A stretch of DNA of 36,103 nt from Clostridiales bacterium (GCA_023663185.1 JAMPHY010000029.1:1-36103), one strand, 5' to 3'. Positions 16,013-24,697 are shown, counted from the stretch's first letter. Notes: generated by a model from the letters alone, not told the origin. Numbers and translations are program-made.

Positions 16013-16621
16013 TTACTTAATAGCCAAAAAATTCTTTAAAATCGTCATGCCTGTATCGGAACTCTTCTCTGGGTGAAACTGACAAGCGAATACATTATCT
16101 TTTTCCACGGAAGCATGAATCAAAGTGCCATATTCAGTGACCGCTTTAACAATCTCAGGCTGCTTTGCCTTAAGATAATAGGAATGGACAAAATATACAT
16201 AAGCGCCCTCAGGAATTCCGCGAAATAATCTGCCCTCATTGGGATAACTCAGAGAATTCCAGCCTATATGCGGAATTTTGATATCATTATTCTCAGGAAT
16301 CCTTAAAATCTCACCCGGCAAAATTCCTAACCCTTTTACACCTGCGCTTTCCTCACTACTATCAAATAACAGTTGTAATCCCAAGCATATGCCAAGAAAG
16401 GGCGTACCTCTGTCTACAACCTTCATAATTGTATCTACAAGCTCATACCTATGCAGTTTCTCCATAGCATCTCCGAATGAGCCTACTCCCGGTAAAATTA
16501 CATGCCTTGCTGCCAGAATTGTATCATTGTCTCTGGTTACTACTGCATCTTTTCCCAATGCCATTACTGCTTTTTCTACGCTCTTAATATTGCCGGCGTC
16601 ATAATCAATTATAGCTACCAT
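16013..16621 (-). CDS. hisH: Imidazole glycerol phosphate synthase, glutaminase subunit
   Basis: A 202-residue class I glutamine amidotransferase that supplies ammonia through the HisF barrel. It has the nucleophile C79 in LGICLGLQLL and the H183/E185 pair in FHPEKS, with LPGVGSFGDAM as the oxyanion region. ATG at 16621 has AAGGTGAGG just upstream and yields VAIIDYDAGNIKS, the family N-terminus; the longer frame to 16666 lacks support. It lies 69 bases behind the acidic repeat protein gene and directly before hisF. Some hisH/hisF pairs serve surface sugar synthesis, but these look like standard histidine enzymes. Confidence 0.95.
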   Translation of the reverse strand: MVAIIDYDAGNIKSVEKAVMALGKDAVVTRDNDTILAARHVILPGVGSFGDAMEKLHRYELVDTIMKVVDRGTPFLGICLGLQLLFDSSEESAGVKGLGILPGEILRIPENNDIKIPHIGWNSLSYPNEGRLFRGIPEGAYVYFVHSYYLKAKQPEIVKAVTEYGTLIHASVEKDNVFACQFHPEKSSDTGMTILKNFLAIK

Positions 16622-16690
16622 TGACCTCACCTTTACTGATTTTGCATAATATCCCGTGCTTTCCACATGCTACTTCGTGCTTCCCGCATA

Positions 16691-19462
16691 TTATTCGCCC
16701 TGTAAGCCTTCAATAATCTCCATCTCTTCCGGTAAAATATCTTCTACGCTCTCAGACGCTTCCGGCACTATCGATTCCGTCTCCTCAGGTACGTCATACC
16801 CGCCGATACCGCCGTTATAGCCAAAACCCTCTATTATCGAGGTCAGATATTCAGTATATAAAACCCTATCTTCAACCTCAGAAATTGCAATAACATCTGT
16901 TTCTGAAAGTCCGTATTCATAATACAAAGTATCCAGAATTTCCTGATAAATATTTCTGACTTTATCCACTACATTATGCTGCTCCGCTTCCGGAAGAATT
17001 ATATAGTATAATTCTACTCCCTGTATCAAAGCATCTAACGCCTGAAGTTCTCTTCCGCCCATCTTCTTATAATTCTGGTATGACTCCAGTTTACGATTCA
17101 TCGTTAGGATAACGGTAGTTTTTTGCAATATTTCATCATCTGACTCATTCAGCTTCTTACCATAGAGTAAATCAAAGGTTTCTTCATAATTACCCGTATC
17201 ATAGGCAACATATGCGTCCTTCTTCTGCATATATGACGGTACTACAAACGCCATAATTAAGATAGCCGCCGTTATGGTAAGACAGAAAAGTGCCACAGAC
17301 ATTATTTTCTTCTTGGAGAGCTTCTTGCTCGGTACTTCAACTACCTCGCCCTCTTCTGTTTCCTTCTTTTCCTTTTTAGGTTTCTTCTCCTTTTTAGGCT
17401 TCTTTTTCTTAGAATCCTTGCCTTCTTCTTCGCCCTCTTCACCTTCTGCCGATGCGTCTTTACCCTTTTTGCCTTTTTTATCTTTTTTGTCTTTCTTCGA
17501 CTTCTTTTCTTTCTTGGATTTTTTATCCTCTTTATTTAATTCGTCTAATAATTCCTTATTTTCGTCAGATAACTCACCCGCTCCCTCACCGTCCGAAGCT
17601 TCTTCGTCCTCGTCGGTTTCGGTCAAAGCCGCAAGCAGTTTAGCGAAAAATCCCGGCTTTTTCTCCACAGGAGCTTCTGCACCTTCCGCATTCTCACCGT
17701 CGGCGCCGTTTTGTCCCTCCTCAGCTCCCTTTGCTTTCTTTCCGCGGCGTTTTCTCTTCTTTTTCTTCTTATTACTACTATCGTCCTCTTCTTCCGCCGG
17801 TTGTTCTTCCTGCGGACCTTCTAATTCCGCCATTAAATCGGTCAGATGGTCGGTATCGCCGCCATCGTCACCACCGCTTAGGAAATCAAACTCATTACTA
17901 TCAGAGTCCACCATGTCGTCGCCCGCCGAATCAGAAACACTTTCTAATAATGCAAGCATCTCATCATCAATATCATCATCACTTCCCGATTGTCCAAACG
18001 CATCGTCGATTTCTGAGAGTCCTTCATCAAGGCCGCTATCGTCCATACCAAGTTCAGAGGGCATTTCTTCCTCTCCGGACTCTTCTAATGCTATTCCGTC
18101 AAAGTCATTCATATCCGGTTCGCTTTCTTCAAGCGCTATACCGTCAAACTCACTGGTATCAAGTCCATTATCTTCAAGCGCACTCACATCAAGTTCACTT
18201 CCATCAAGCTCTCCCACATCAGACTCACTCTCCATAAAGTCATTCACATCAAGTTCGCCTAGCTCATCTACTCCAAGCTCACTCTCTGCCGACTCTTCCA
18301 TCTCTTTCGGAATCATATCGTCTAAACCGCCCTCTTCAAGCGCTATTCCATCAAAGTCATTTATATCAGACTCGCTTTCTTCAAGCGCAATATCATCAAA
18401 CTCACCGGTATCAAGTCCATTATCTTCAAGCATACTCATATCAAGTTCGCTTCCGTCAAGCTCACTCTCATTAAATCCAATTCCGTCAAGCTCTCCCACA
18501 TCAGACTCACTCTCCATAAAGTCATTCACATCAAGCTCGCCTAGTGTATCTACTCCAAACTCACCCTCTGCCGACTCTTCCGGAAGCATGTCGTCCATAC
18601 CGCTTTCTTCCAGGGCAATGCCGTCCAATTCACTAATATCAAGTTCATTATCTTGAGGCGCACTCATATCAAGTTCATTTCCATCAAGTCCACTCTCAGC
18701 AAGCCCGATTCCGTCAAGCTCGCTCTCATCAAGCTCTCCCGTATCAATCTCACTCTCTATAAAGTCGTTCACATCGAGTCCGCTTATATCAGACTCATTT
18801 TCTATAAGACCACTCACATCAAGACCGCTTTCATCAAGCGCATTCATGTCAAGTCCATTTACATCAAGCTCAGGTTCTGTCGGCTCTTCTGAAATTATAT
18901 CATCTACATTTAAGCCGCTCTCATTAAGCCCCGTATCCTCTAATCCTGCTAAATCTTCCGGCATTGACAACATATCTCCAATATCCGATAAATCCGGCAC
19001 ATCTTGCATGTTTGTCATATCCGACACATCTGCTATATCCGGAATCTCCATTGTATCTGATATATCTGATAAATCCGGCATTTCCATTGAATCTGATGTA
19101 CCTGATAAATCCGGAATCTCAGTTGCGTCCGATATCTCTGGTATATCAGACATAAGGCTGTCTATATCAAGCTCTGCCGGTTCTTCGGCGCCCATATCCT
19201 GCGGCGTATCCGGACTAGGTTCTGTCAAAGTCATAAAATCCTGCTCAAGACCTTCCAGCCCTATATCCGCTAAATTTGTTTCCTCTATTGTCGTATCGTT
19301 AAAACCGGGGTCTTCTAAGGTCATGCCTTCCAATCCCAGCTCATTTTGCGCATAGTTATCCATATCGGACGTCTGCTCTTTAACAGACTCCTCTTCCGGC
19401 ACTGTCTCGCCATTAAGAACTGCCTGTAACATTTTTTCCAAATATTCTTCGTTTGAATTCAT
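16691..19462 (-). CDS. Large acidic repeat protein with a single membrane helix, unknown function
   Basis: I do not recognise this 923-residue protein. Residues 1-~540 are extremely acidic and built from short L-D/E units (for example SGLDVND, GELDGIG, FDGIALEES). Within them a longer unit recurs three times (about 228-308, 309-402 and 403-475). Lys-rich blocks follow near 562-573, 641-668 and 684-705, separated by Glu-rich stretches. A membrane helix spans ~721-744. The C-terminal ~180 residues look helical and TPR-like (DTGNYEETFDLLYGKKL) and end in another acidic tail. There is no signal peptide, so the acidic and basic parts would be cytoplasmic and the tail outside. The start has GGAGAG nine bases upstream. 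It lies between the Sir2-like gene and hisH. Base repetition makes both recombination and assembly errors likely here. Confidence 0.8.
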   Translation of the reverse strand: MNSNEEYLEKMLQAVLNGETVPEEESVKEQTSDMDNYAQNELGLEGMTLEDPGFNDTTIEETNLADIGLEGLEQDFMTLTEPSPDTPQDMGAEEPAELDIDSLMSDIPEISDATEIPDLSGTSDSMEMPDLSDISDTMEIPDIADVSDMTNMQDVPDLSDIGDMLSMPEDLAGLEDTGLNESGLNVDDIISEEPTEPELDVNGLDMNALDESGLDVSGLIENESDISGLDVNDFIESEIDTGELDESELDGIGLAESGLDGNELDMSAPQDNELDISELDGIALEESGMDDMLPEESAEGEFGVDTLGELDVNDFMESESDVGELDGIGFNESELDGSELDMSMLEDNGLDTGEFDDIALEESESDINDFDGIALEEGGLDDMIPKEMEESAESELGVDELGELDVNDFMESESDVGELDGSELDVSALEDNGLDTSEFDGIALEESEPDMNDFDGIALEESGEEEMPSELGMDDSGLDEGLSEIDDAFGQSGSDDDIDDEMLALLESVSDSAGDDMVDSDSNEFDFLSGGDDGGDTDHLTDLMAELEGPQEEQPAEEEDDSSNKKKKKRKRRGKKAKGAEEGQNGADGENAEGAEAPVEKKPGFFAKLLAALTETDEDEEASDGEGAGELSDENKELLDELNKEDKKSKKEKKSKKDKKDKKGKKGKDASAEGEEGEEEGKDSKKKKPKKEKKPKKEKKETEEGEVVEVPSKKLSKKKIMSVALFCLTITAAILIMAFVVPSYMQKKDAYVAYDTGNYEETFDLLYGKKLNESDDEILQKTTVILTMNRKLESYQNYKKMGGRELQALDALIQGVELYYIILPEAEQHNVVDKVRNIYQEILDTLYYEYGLSETDVIAISEVEDRVLYTEYLTSIIEGFGYNGGIGGYDVPEETESIVPEASESVEDILPEEMEIIEGLQGE
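18040..18781 (-). repeat. Tandem repeat region within the acidic protein gene
   Basis: Three in-frame, imperfect tandem copies: 18781-18539 (81 codons), 18538-18257 (94 codons) and 18256-~18040 (about 72 codons, with a 10-codon deletion). The first line of each reads like LDVNDF(M/I)ESE-D-GELD. The second and third copies are nearly identical in DNA around 18205-18260 and 18487-18542, exactly 282 bases apart, pointing to recent duplication. Confidence 0.85.
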
Positions 19463-19534
19463 AATCTCTCTCCAAATAAAAGTTTATAAATTTTGACGGC
19501 TTAAACCATCGTATCTATTTTATCATATAACATC

Positions 19535-20332
19535 TCATTTAACAAATCCATTCGACAAAAAATTAATAGGATTTTCTTTTATTCCCCTTCCCCTGTCTCT
19601 AATTTTTTCTTCCATCTGATATAACGACGAATGAATCCGGAATAGAGAGGCTTTTCTATTATAATATATAATTCTTTCAAAAGGCCATCTTATAATAGAA
19701 GGAAACTGCATTCCCACTCCCAATTCAATAACACACACTTTTTTATTAACTGTTCCCTGAAGCCATTTCATATAGGTATCCCATTGTTTTAGATATCCCT
19801 CTTCGGCATATTTTGCGGCTCCTATTTGATTGAATTTAAGCTGCTGTCCGCAATGTACGCATATCGGCTTATGTAATTCCTCCAAACTCAGCTTTTTATC
19901 ATAGTATGCTTTCACTTTTTCATAGGTTATATTGTCAAATTCCATTAACTGACCGTTACAATTATTATCGCATTGCATCTTCCTGAAACTTCCACAAGGA
20001 GTCACAATTCGTTCTTCCTTAAGTCCGAACTTGTACACATAATCATCAATAACAGTTGATATGATAAAATAATTGCGTTCTGCCAGAATTTCTTTTAAAG
20101 TTAAATAGGAATTTGCAAGATTATCGTCATTATACTCCTCCAGAGCCATTTTGTACAGAAACGGAACAATCCACTTGTATTCTTCCCTCTCTTCGATTTC
20201 TTTTTCTATTTCCATATATCGCTCGTTTTGAAGAAAAATATCCCAATTATATTGAAATTCTTCTCCTATTCCAACCAGAACCAGCTCCGCTTCCTCAACT
20301 TTCTTTAACATTTCCGAAAATGCGCTGTCCAT
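19535..20332 (-). CDS. Diverged Sir2-like protein with a four-cysteine zinc site
   Basis: A 265-residue protein showing, in order, features of the Sir2 group common in Clostridia: VLVGIGEEF in place of the NAD-binding GAG loop (~18-26), YFIISTVIDDYVYKFG in place of the TTNVD region (~88-103), zinc ligands C121-x3-C125 and C158-x2-C161, and VIELGVGMQFPSIIRWPFER (~201-220). Sirtuins use NAD to deacylate or ADP-ribosylate proteins. Here the glycine loop and the Asn-Asp motif are altered, so catalysis may be lost or changed. The longer frame starts with ATG at 20380, on the T-tail of the cheV terminator and without a binding site; ATG at 20332 is chosen, although its site is also weak. It is 72 bases before the acidic protein gene. 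The family assignment is by pattern, not search. Confidence 0.6.
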   Translation of the reverse strand: MDSAFSEMLKKVEEAELVLVGIGEEFQYNWDIFLQNERYMEIEKEIEEREEYKWIVPFLYKMALEEYNDDNLANSYLTLKEILAERNYFIISTVIDDYVYKFGLKEERIVTPCGSFRKMQCDNNCNGQLMEFDNITYEKVKAYYDKKLSLEELHKPICVHCGQQLKFNQIGAAKYAEEGYLKQWDTYMKWLQGTVNKKVCVIELGVGMQFPSIIRWPFERIIYYNRKASLFRIHSSLYQMEEKIRDRGRGIKENPINFLSNGFVK

Positions 20333-20380
20333 AATCCGCCGACACTCTCTTTCCAAATTAATATATAAGAATATTTCCAT

Positions 20381-20410
20381 AAGAAAAAGCCGGATAAAAC
20401 CGGCCTTTTT
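20381..20410 (-). terminator. Rho-independent terminator of cheV
   Basis: On the minus strand GGCCGG-TTTTAT-CCGGC forms a short GC stem with flanking A and T runs that extend it, followed by TTTTTCTT. It lies nine bases after the cheV stop and only about 50 bases before the Sir2-like start, so downstream genes depend on readthrough or on a promoter I cannot see. Confidence 0.85.
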
Positions 20411-20418
20411 CTTTTAAT

Positions 20419-21315
20419 CTATTTCAATACTAATTTATCTACCTCTCTTACCAAATTACCAATTTCAGGTTTAGAAAGCTGCGCGTCAGCTCCTAATGCC
20501 TCTCCTTTACGCTTCATTTCATCATTGACAAGAGATGAAAAGATAATAACCGGAATATGCTTTGTTTCTTCATCTTCTTTAACAAGCTTCGTCAGTCTGT
20601 GCCCGTCCATAAGCGGCATCTCGATATCTGTAATGATACACTGTACATGCTTATCAAGATCCCCACTCTGTTTAAATTCCTGAATCGTGTCATATGCCTG
20701 CTGACCGTTCTCCGTATGTATCAGATTCACATATCCCGCCTTATGCAGCGAGTCTACAATCAGTTTATTCAATAACTGTGAGTCCTCCGCTATAAGAATT
20801 GGAATGTCATTCCTCTGCCTTTCTCCCAGCTCTTCAATCTCAGTCATCTTCAAGCCGGTTTCCGGATTAATGTCAGTCATAATTTTTTCAAAATCCAGTA
20901 TTATAATAAGCCTTCCGTCAATCTTGACGATTCCGGTGGAAATACCTTCCTCAGCGGAAGAAATTGAAGAATCCGGTTTGATGATTTCTTTCCATGATAC
21001 CCTGTGTATTCCGACAACAGAATCAACGTGAAATGCAATATCAAGTTTATTAAAGTTAGTGATAATGAACAAGCCGCCCGGAGTTGATACTCCACGTTGT
21101 AAACAATTCTTTAAATCGATGGCTGTAATCATGACGTCACGCGGCATAAAGATTCCCTCTATACTGGGGTGCGCATTAGGAACCGGCGTGACTTCCATAT
21201 AATTAATTATCTCTCTGATTTTTGCAACATTGATGCCGTATGCGTTGCCATCAAGTTTAAATTCAAGTATTTCTAACTCGTTTGTGCCATTTTCAAGCAG
21301 AATCTTTGTATCCAT
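20419..21315 (-). CDS. cheV: Chemotaxis coupling protein CheV (CheW-receiver fusion)
   Basis: A 298-residue fusion. Residues ~10-160 are a CheW domain that links receptors to the CheA kinase. Residues ~171-298 are a receiver domain with acidic pocket E177/D178, phosphorylation site D230 (IITDIEMPLMDGH), S260 (IIFSS) and K282 (LSKPE). CheV is thought to tune receptor coupling when phosphorylated, giving adaptation. ATG at 21315 has GAGGTGG six bases upstream. It is a single-gene unit ended by a strong terminator. No other chemotaxis or flagellar gene is in the window, so the rest of the pathway must be elsewhere. Confidence 0.93.
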   Translation of the reverse strand: MDTKILLENGTNELEILEFKLDGNAYGINVAKIREIINYMEVTPVPNAHPSIEGIFMPRDVMITAIDLKNCLQRGVSTPGGLFIITNFNKLDIAFHVDSVVGIHRVSWKEIIKPDSSISSAEEGISTGIVKIDGRLIIILDFEKIMTDINPETGLKMTEIEELGERQRNDIPILIAEDSQLLNKLIVDSLHKAGYVNLIHTENGQQAYDTIQEFKQSGDLDKHVQCIITDIEMPLMDGHRLTKLVKEDEETKHIPVIIFSSLVNDEMKRKGEALGADAQLSKPEIGNLVREVDKLVLK

Positions 21316-21371
21316 TTAATCCACCTCACGCTGTATATTTAGAAAATAGCATATATATCCACTAAATTGTT

Positions 21372-21401
21372 TATATATTTATGCACATTTCCTATTTTCA
21401 A
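21372..21401 (-). promoter_or_regulatory. Possible cheV promoter
   Basis: A minus-strand -35 box TTGAAA (21401-21396), an 18-base spacer and a -10-like TATATA (21377-21372), about 57 bases before the cheV ATG. A TATAAT further upstream has no good -35 partner. No flagellar sigma-28 pattern was found. The region is very AT-rich, so chance matches are likely. Confidence 0.35.
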
Positions 21402-21485
21402 TTATATATCAGTTTTATTATAACACAAACTTTCATAAAAAAAAACACTATTTATATTTTTTTATTGATTTTATAATAGAAAATC

Positions 21486-22229
21486 TTATTCATAATCAAA
21501 TGTCTTTAAAAATGCCTGCGCCCTCTCGGTAGCAGGCTGCCTGAAAAATTCTTTCGGGCTGCTGCTTTCCTCAACAATCTTCCCATTCTCCATAAACAGC
21601 ACCCTGTCTGCAATCGCTTTGGCAAACGCCATCTCATGCGTTACAATCAGCATTGTACTGCCCGCCTTTGCGAGTGAAAGAACTACTTCTAACACTTCGC
21701 GCACCATTTCAGGATCTAGAGCCGCGGTAATTTCATCTAACAATAGGATTTCAGGATTCATAATCAAGGCACGTACAATTGCGATACGCTGCTTTTGACC
21801 ACCCGAAAGCTGTCTTGGATAATCGTCTCTTCTGTCTGCAAGCCCGACTCTTGTAAGAAGCTCCATAGCCTCTTTCTCAACATCTTGCCGATTTCTTTTC
21901 TGTACCTTAAGCGGCGCCAGCAATATGTTTTCTATTATTGTTTTATGCGGAAATAAATCATAGTTTTGAAAAACCATGCCGATTTTCTGACGCATTTTAG
22001 AAATATTTTTCGCTTCTTTTCTAACCTGTTCGCCGTTTAAGATAATTTCTCCGCCCTGAATATCTTCTAATGCGTTAATGCAGCGCAAAAGCGTACTTTT
22101 TCCGCAGCCTGACGGACCGATGATAACGACCACCTCTCCCTTACCTACTTCAAGGCTGAAATCGTCAATAATCTCACTACTTCCATAAGTTTTCTTTATA
22201 TGATTGATTTCTAAAAGCGTCTCTCCCAT
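21486..22229 (-). CDS. Polar amino acid ABC transporter ATPase
   Basis: A 247-residue ATPase of the GlnQ/ArtP/TcyC group that energises import. It has Walker A GPSGCGKST (38-46), Q-loop MVFQNYDLFPH, signature LSGGQKQR (141-148), Walker B ILLLDEITAALDP (161-173, E166) and the switch H198. ATG at 22229 has AAGGTGG eight bases upstream and begins two bases after the stop of the permease gene; the earlier GTG at 22241 lies in the permease frame and is rejected. It is the last gene of the four-gene importer operon. A run of nine T on the transcript side near 21445 is the only terminator-like feature after it. Confidence 0.93.
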   Translation of the reverse strand: MGETLLEINHIKKTYGSSEIIDDFSLEVGKGEVVVIIGPSGCGKSTLLRCINALEDIQGGEIILNGEQVRKEAKNISKMRQKIGMVFQNYDLFPHKTIIENILLAPLKVQKRNRQDVEKEAMELLTRVGLADRRDDYPRQLSGGQKQRIAIVRALIMNPEILLLDEITAALDPEMVREVLEVVLSLAKAGSTMLIVTHEMAFAKAIADRVLFMENGKIVEESSSPKEFFRQPATERAQAFLKTFDYE

Positions 22230-22231
22230 AC

Positions 22232-22906
22232 TTATGACCACCTTTTCTCAAGATATCCCGCCAGCCTGCTGACCGGCCAACAGATTAAAAAATATAACAA
22301 AAAAACTACTGCAAACAAGCCAAACGCCGCATTGGGTGAAGTCCTCCTGTTTGCTTCGATAATCTGCTGTGCTACTTTTAATACTTCCACTATTCCAATC
22401 ATCATAACAAGGCTTGTCGTCTTAATCATTCTTGTAATCAGATTGATGGAAAGCGGAAGTAACCGCCGAACCGCCTGCGGCAGAATGACGTGCAGGTAAA
22501 TTTTAGGCTCGGTCAATCCCAGCGCCTGCGCACTCTCATACTGTATCTTAGGAATACTGATAAGCGCGCCGCGCACCAAATCTCCCATTTCCGCTACGCC
22601 CCAAAAGCTGAAAACAATAATCGCGGAATATTCTGCCGACAAATTCCAGCCAAATACCCTTGTCGTACCAAAATATACGATAAATAACAGTACCATCTGC
22701 GGCATGATTCGGACAATTTCCAGATATATACGGAAAAGCGCTTTTAACAGCTTATTTTGGGAAGTCATAAGCATTCCCATCACAAGCCCAAGCACAATAC
22801 TGATTCCAACAGAAATCAGGCTTATGCGGATTGCAACCCAGAGACCACTAAGCAGCCGCAGAAAATTTTTTCCTTTAAATAAAACATCAATCCCCAAATT
22901 CTGCAT
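22232..22906 (-). CDS. Polar amino acid ABC transporter permease (second subunit)
   Basis: A 224-residue His/Glu/Gln/Arg-type permease with about five membrane helices and the EAA coupling loop ESAQALGLTEPKIYLHVILP, which contacts the ATPase. It pairs with the next permease to form a heterodimeric channel. ATG at 22906 has AAGGAG eight bases upstream and overlaps the end of the other permease gene by 20 bases; the longer frame starts with TTG and is not supported. Confidence 0.93.
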   Translation of the reverse strand: MQNLGIDVLFKGKNFLRLLSGLWVAIRISLISVGISIVLGLVMGMLMTSQNKLLKALFRIYLEIVRIMPQMVLLFIVYFGTTRVFGWNLSAEYSAIIVFSFWGVAEMGDLVRGALISIPKIQYESAQALGLTEPKIYLHVILPQAVRRLLPLSINLITRMIKTTSLVMMIGIVEVLKVAQQIIEANRRTSPNAAFGLFAVVFLLYFLICWPVSRLAGYLEKRWS

Positions 22907-23546
22907 GCCGCAATCTCCTTTCAACAAAACTTCCCAATATGGACACCGGAAGCAGCATAATCAAGTAAAAAATAACTAGCAACGTTAAACATTCAACAGT
23001 CTTGGCGTATATGCCGATAAGGTCTTTTGCCGTAAACATCAAATCCATCAAGCTTATTGTAGAAAACACGCTTGTTTCTTTTAACAAAAATATTATATTG
23101 GCAAGAAATCCGGGTACGCTCGAAGCTATTGCTTGTGGCAGAATAACATATCTAAACGCCTGCATTCTGTTCATACCAAGACTCTGTGCACTCTCTGACT
23201 GAATCGGGGCAATATTTTCCAGCCCGCTCCGAAATGTTTCCGCCATATATGCGCCGCCCAATAGCCCAAGTCCTAAACACCCGCAAACTTGCGCTGAAAC
23301 TCGGACTCCGATTTTGGGAAGTGCAAAATATATAAAAAATAACTGTACCAAAAGAGGCGTGTTACGGAATACCTCGATATAAAATCTCGTAATCTGGCGC
23401 AGAATCGGTATATGCAAATGAATTATCACCGAACATAGTATGCCTAAGATAAACGCCAGCAGAATCCCTAACCAGCCTATTTTCAGCGTGAGCAGCAACG
23501 CATCTTTATAACGCGGCAAATATGATATCATTACTTCCCAATCCAT
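22887..23546 (-). CDS. Polar amino acid ABC transporter permease (first subunit)
   Basis: A 219-residue permease of the same family, with the EVFRNTPLLVQLFFIYF motif typical of amino acid importers and the EAA loop ESAQSLGMNRMQAFRYVILP. It has about five membrane helices. ATG at 23546 is preceded by GAGGTAGG; it lies eight bases after the stop of the binding protein gene. Tight spacing and overlap show one operon. Confidence 0.93.
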   Translation of the reverse strand: MDWEVMISYLPRYKDALLLTLKIGWLGILLAFILGILCSVIIHLHIPILRQITRFYIEVFRNTPLLVQLFFIYFALPKIGVRVSAQVCGCLGLGLLGGAYMAETFRSGLENIAPIQSESAQSLGMNRMQAFRYVILPQAIASSVPGFLANIIFLLKETSVFSTISLMDLMFTAKDLIGIYAKTVECLTLLVIFYLIMLLPVSILGSFVERRLRHAEFGD

Positions 23547-23554
23547 AACCTACC

Positions 23555-24463
23555 TCAATTAACCACGCCGCCTTCAACGACCAGTGTATCCTCATAATCT
23601 GCACCATAGGTATCAAGAAGGGTTGCTTCATAATCTGCATGGAAGAATTTTTCTTCGCCGAGGGTTTTGATTTCATCATTCAGCCAGTTAAGCAGGCTTT
23701 CGTTGCCTTTCGTTACTGCGGGAGCGATTGTGTCTGCGCTGCCGAGCGATGGTATTCCGACTTCATATCCCGGATTTTCAATAGCAAATGCGATAACTTC
23801 CGTGTTGTCGTTTGCCCATGCCACGCCGTTACGGTTCTCAAATGCGGTTTTGGCTTCTGCGTAAGCGTCATATTTCTGCAGTTTGATGTCGGGATAGTTT
23901 TTCTCCAAATAAGTCTCAGCGGTTGTTCCCGAAATAACAATCACTTCATCGTCCGCGCCAACGTCATCAAGACTGTAAAGCACCTCATCATCATGAGAAA
24001 CAACTCCCAGCGCTACATTCATATACGGAAGCGCGAAATCAACCTCCTGCGCACGCTCCTCTGTGACTGTGAAATTTGCCAGAATAATATCTACTTTTCC
24101 CGTCTGTAGATACTCGATACGATTTGCCGCCTCAGTAGATACATAATTAATTTTTACATCAAGGTCTTCACCGATACGATTACCAAAGTAAACATCATAT
24201 CCCTGATACTCGCCGTTCTCGTCTACATAACCGAAGGGGCTTTTGTCAGAAAATACGCCAATATTAATTGTTCCACTTTCCTTAATCTCATCAACCGTCC
24301 TGTATACTGTGTCATTATTTACCGTTTCTGTAGTATTGTCGGTGGGATTTGTCAGCGCTATTGTGTCTGTATCGTTTTCAGAGCCGCAGCCCGTCAGCGC
24401 CGACGCTGCTAATGTAAATGTAAGAGCAAGAGCTCCTAGTTTCTTAAATGATAAATGTTTCAT
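23555..24463 (-). CDS. Amino acid ABC transporter binding lipoprotein, cysteine- or acidic-amino-acid type
   Basis: A 302-residue periplasmic-type binding protein (SBP family 3) held to the membrane as a lipoprotein: signal peptide with lipobox ALTGC (C26). A Thr/Asn-rich linker follows, then the two-lobed domain from about residue 60 (GTINIGVFSDKSPFGYVDEN) with AANRIEYLQTGKVDIILANF and FALPYMNVALGVVS. From memory of the family, these segments recall the PEB1/CjaA group, whose members bind aspartate/glutamate or cysteine. The Cys-rich leader frame upstream favours cystine or cysteine, but that is inference. ATG at 24463 has GAGGAGG seven bases upstream. First gene of the importer operon; its long leader is described separately. 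Confidence 0.88.
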   Translation of the reverse strand: MKHLSFKKLGALALTFTLAASALTGCGSENDTDTIALTNPTDNTTETVNNDTVYRTVDEIKESGTINIGVFSDKSPFGYVDENGEYQGYDVYFGNRIGEDLDVKINYVSTEAANRIEYLQTGKVDIILANFTVTEERAQEVDFALPYMNVALGVVSHDDEVLYSLDDVGADDEVIVISGTTAETYLEKNYPDIKLQKYDAYAEAKTAFENRNGVAWANDNTEVIAFAIENPGYEVGIPSLGSADTIAPAVTKGNESLLNWLNDEIKTLGEEKFFHADYEATLLDTYGADYEDTLVVEGGVVN

Positions 24464-24536
24464 AATAGTTCCTCCTCTTTTTCTGCCTGATATCCAGCAA
24501 ATTAAAATTATTTTGTTCTATATCAGAATTTGAGCA

Positions 24537-24563
24537 CAAGAAAATTGCTTCGCAATTATCTTG
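24537..24563. repeat. Third copy of the small palindromic repeat
   Basis: Arms CAAGAAAATTGC and GCAATTATCTTG around a TTC loop; only one base differs from the copy at 7446-7472. It lies between the leader terminator and the binding protein start, so on the transcript it would form a hairpin 74 bases before the ATG. Confidence 0.7.
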
Positions 24564-24577
24564 ATTTTCTATATAAT

Positions 24578-24697
24578 AAAAAAACCGAAGCATTGATTGC
24601 TCCGGGCATATGGTAAGATAGCATCTCAGATTGAAATGTCATACATCAAGTGCAACACAAAACAGACGAATGCACCAGACCATATTGATACGCCCGG
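24578..24697 (-). promoter_or_regulatory. Transcription attenuator of the amino acid importer operon
   Basis: On the transcript (minus strand), CCGGAGCA (24605-24598) pairs with TGCTTCGG (24592-24585) across a 5-base loop and is followed by seven T: a good rho-independent terminator inside the leader. An alternative helix is CCGGGCGTAT (24697-24688) with ATATGCCCGG (24611-24602), ten pairs including one G-U. Its 3' strand takes up the CCGG that the terminator needs, so the two folds exclude each other. The 5' strand of this antiterminator lies inside the Cys-rich leader frame, 14 bases after its Cys-Cys-Cys codons. The arrangement fits ribosome-stalling attenuation responding to charged tRNA-Cys. 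I see no T-box (no GGTGGNACCGCG-like sequence) and no SAM riboswitch core. Confidence 0.7.

Noticed and set aside
17274-18656. 460-codon plus-strand frame, very rich in Ser and Pro
   Set aside because: It is the complement of the repetitive acidic protein gene; length follows from the repeat composition, it has no ribosome binding site or motif, and the minus-strand protein has a proper start, membrane helix and operon context.
20333-20380. Longer start (ATG at 20380) for the Sir2-like protein
   Set aside because: It lies on the T-tail of the cheV terminator, has no ribosome binding site and adds residues not expected in the family.
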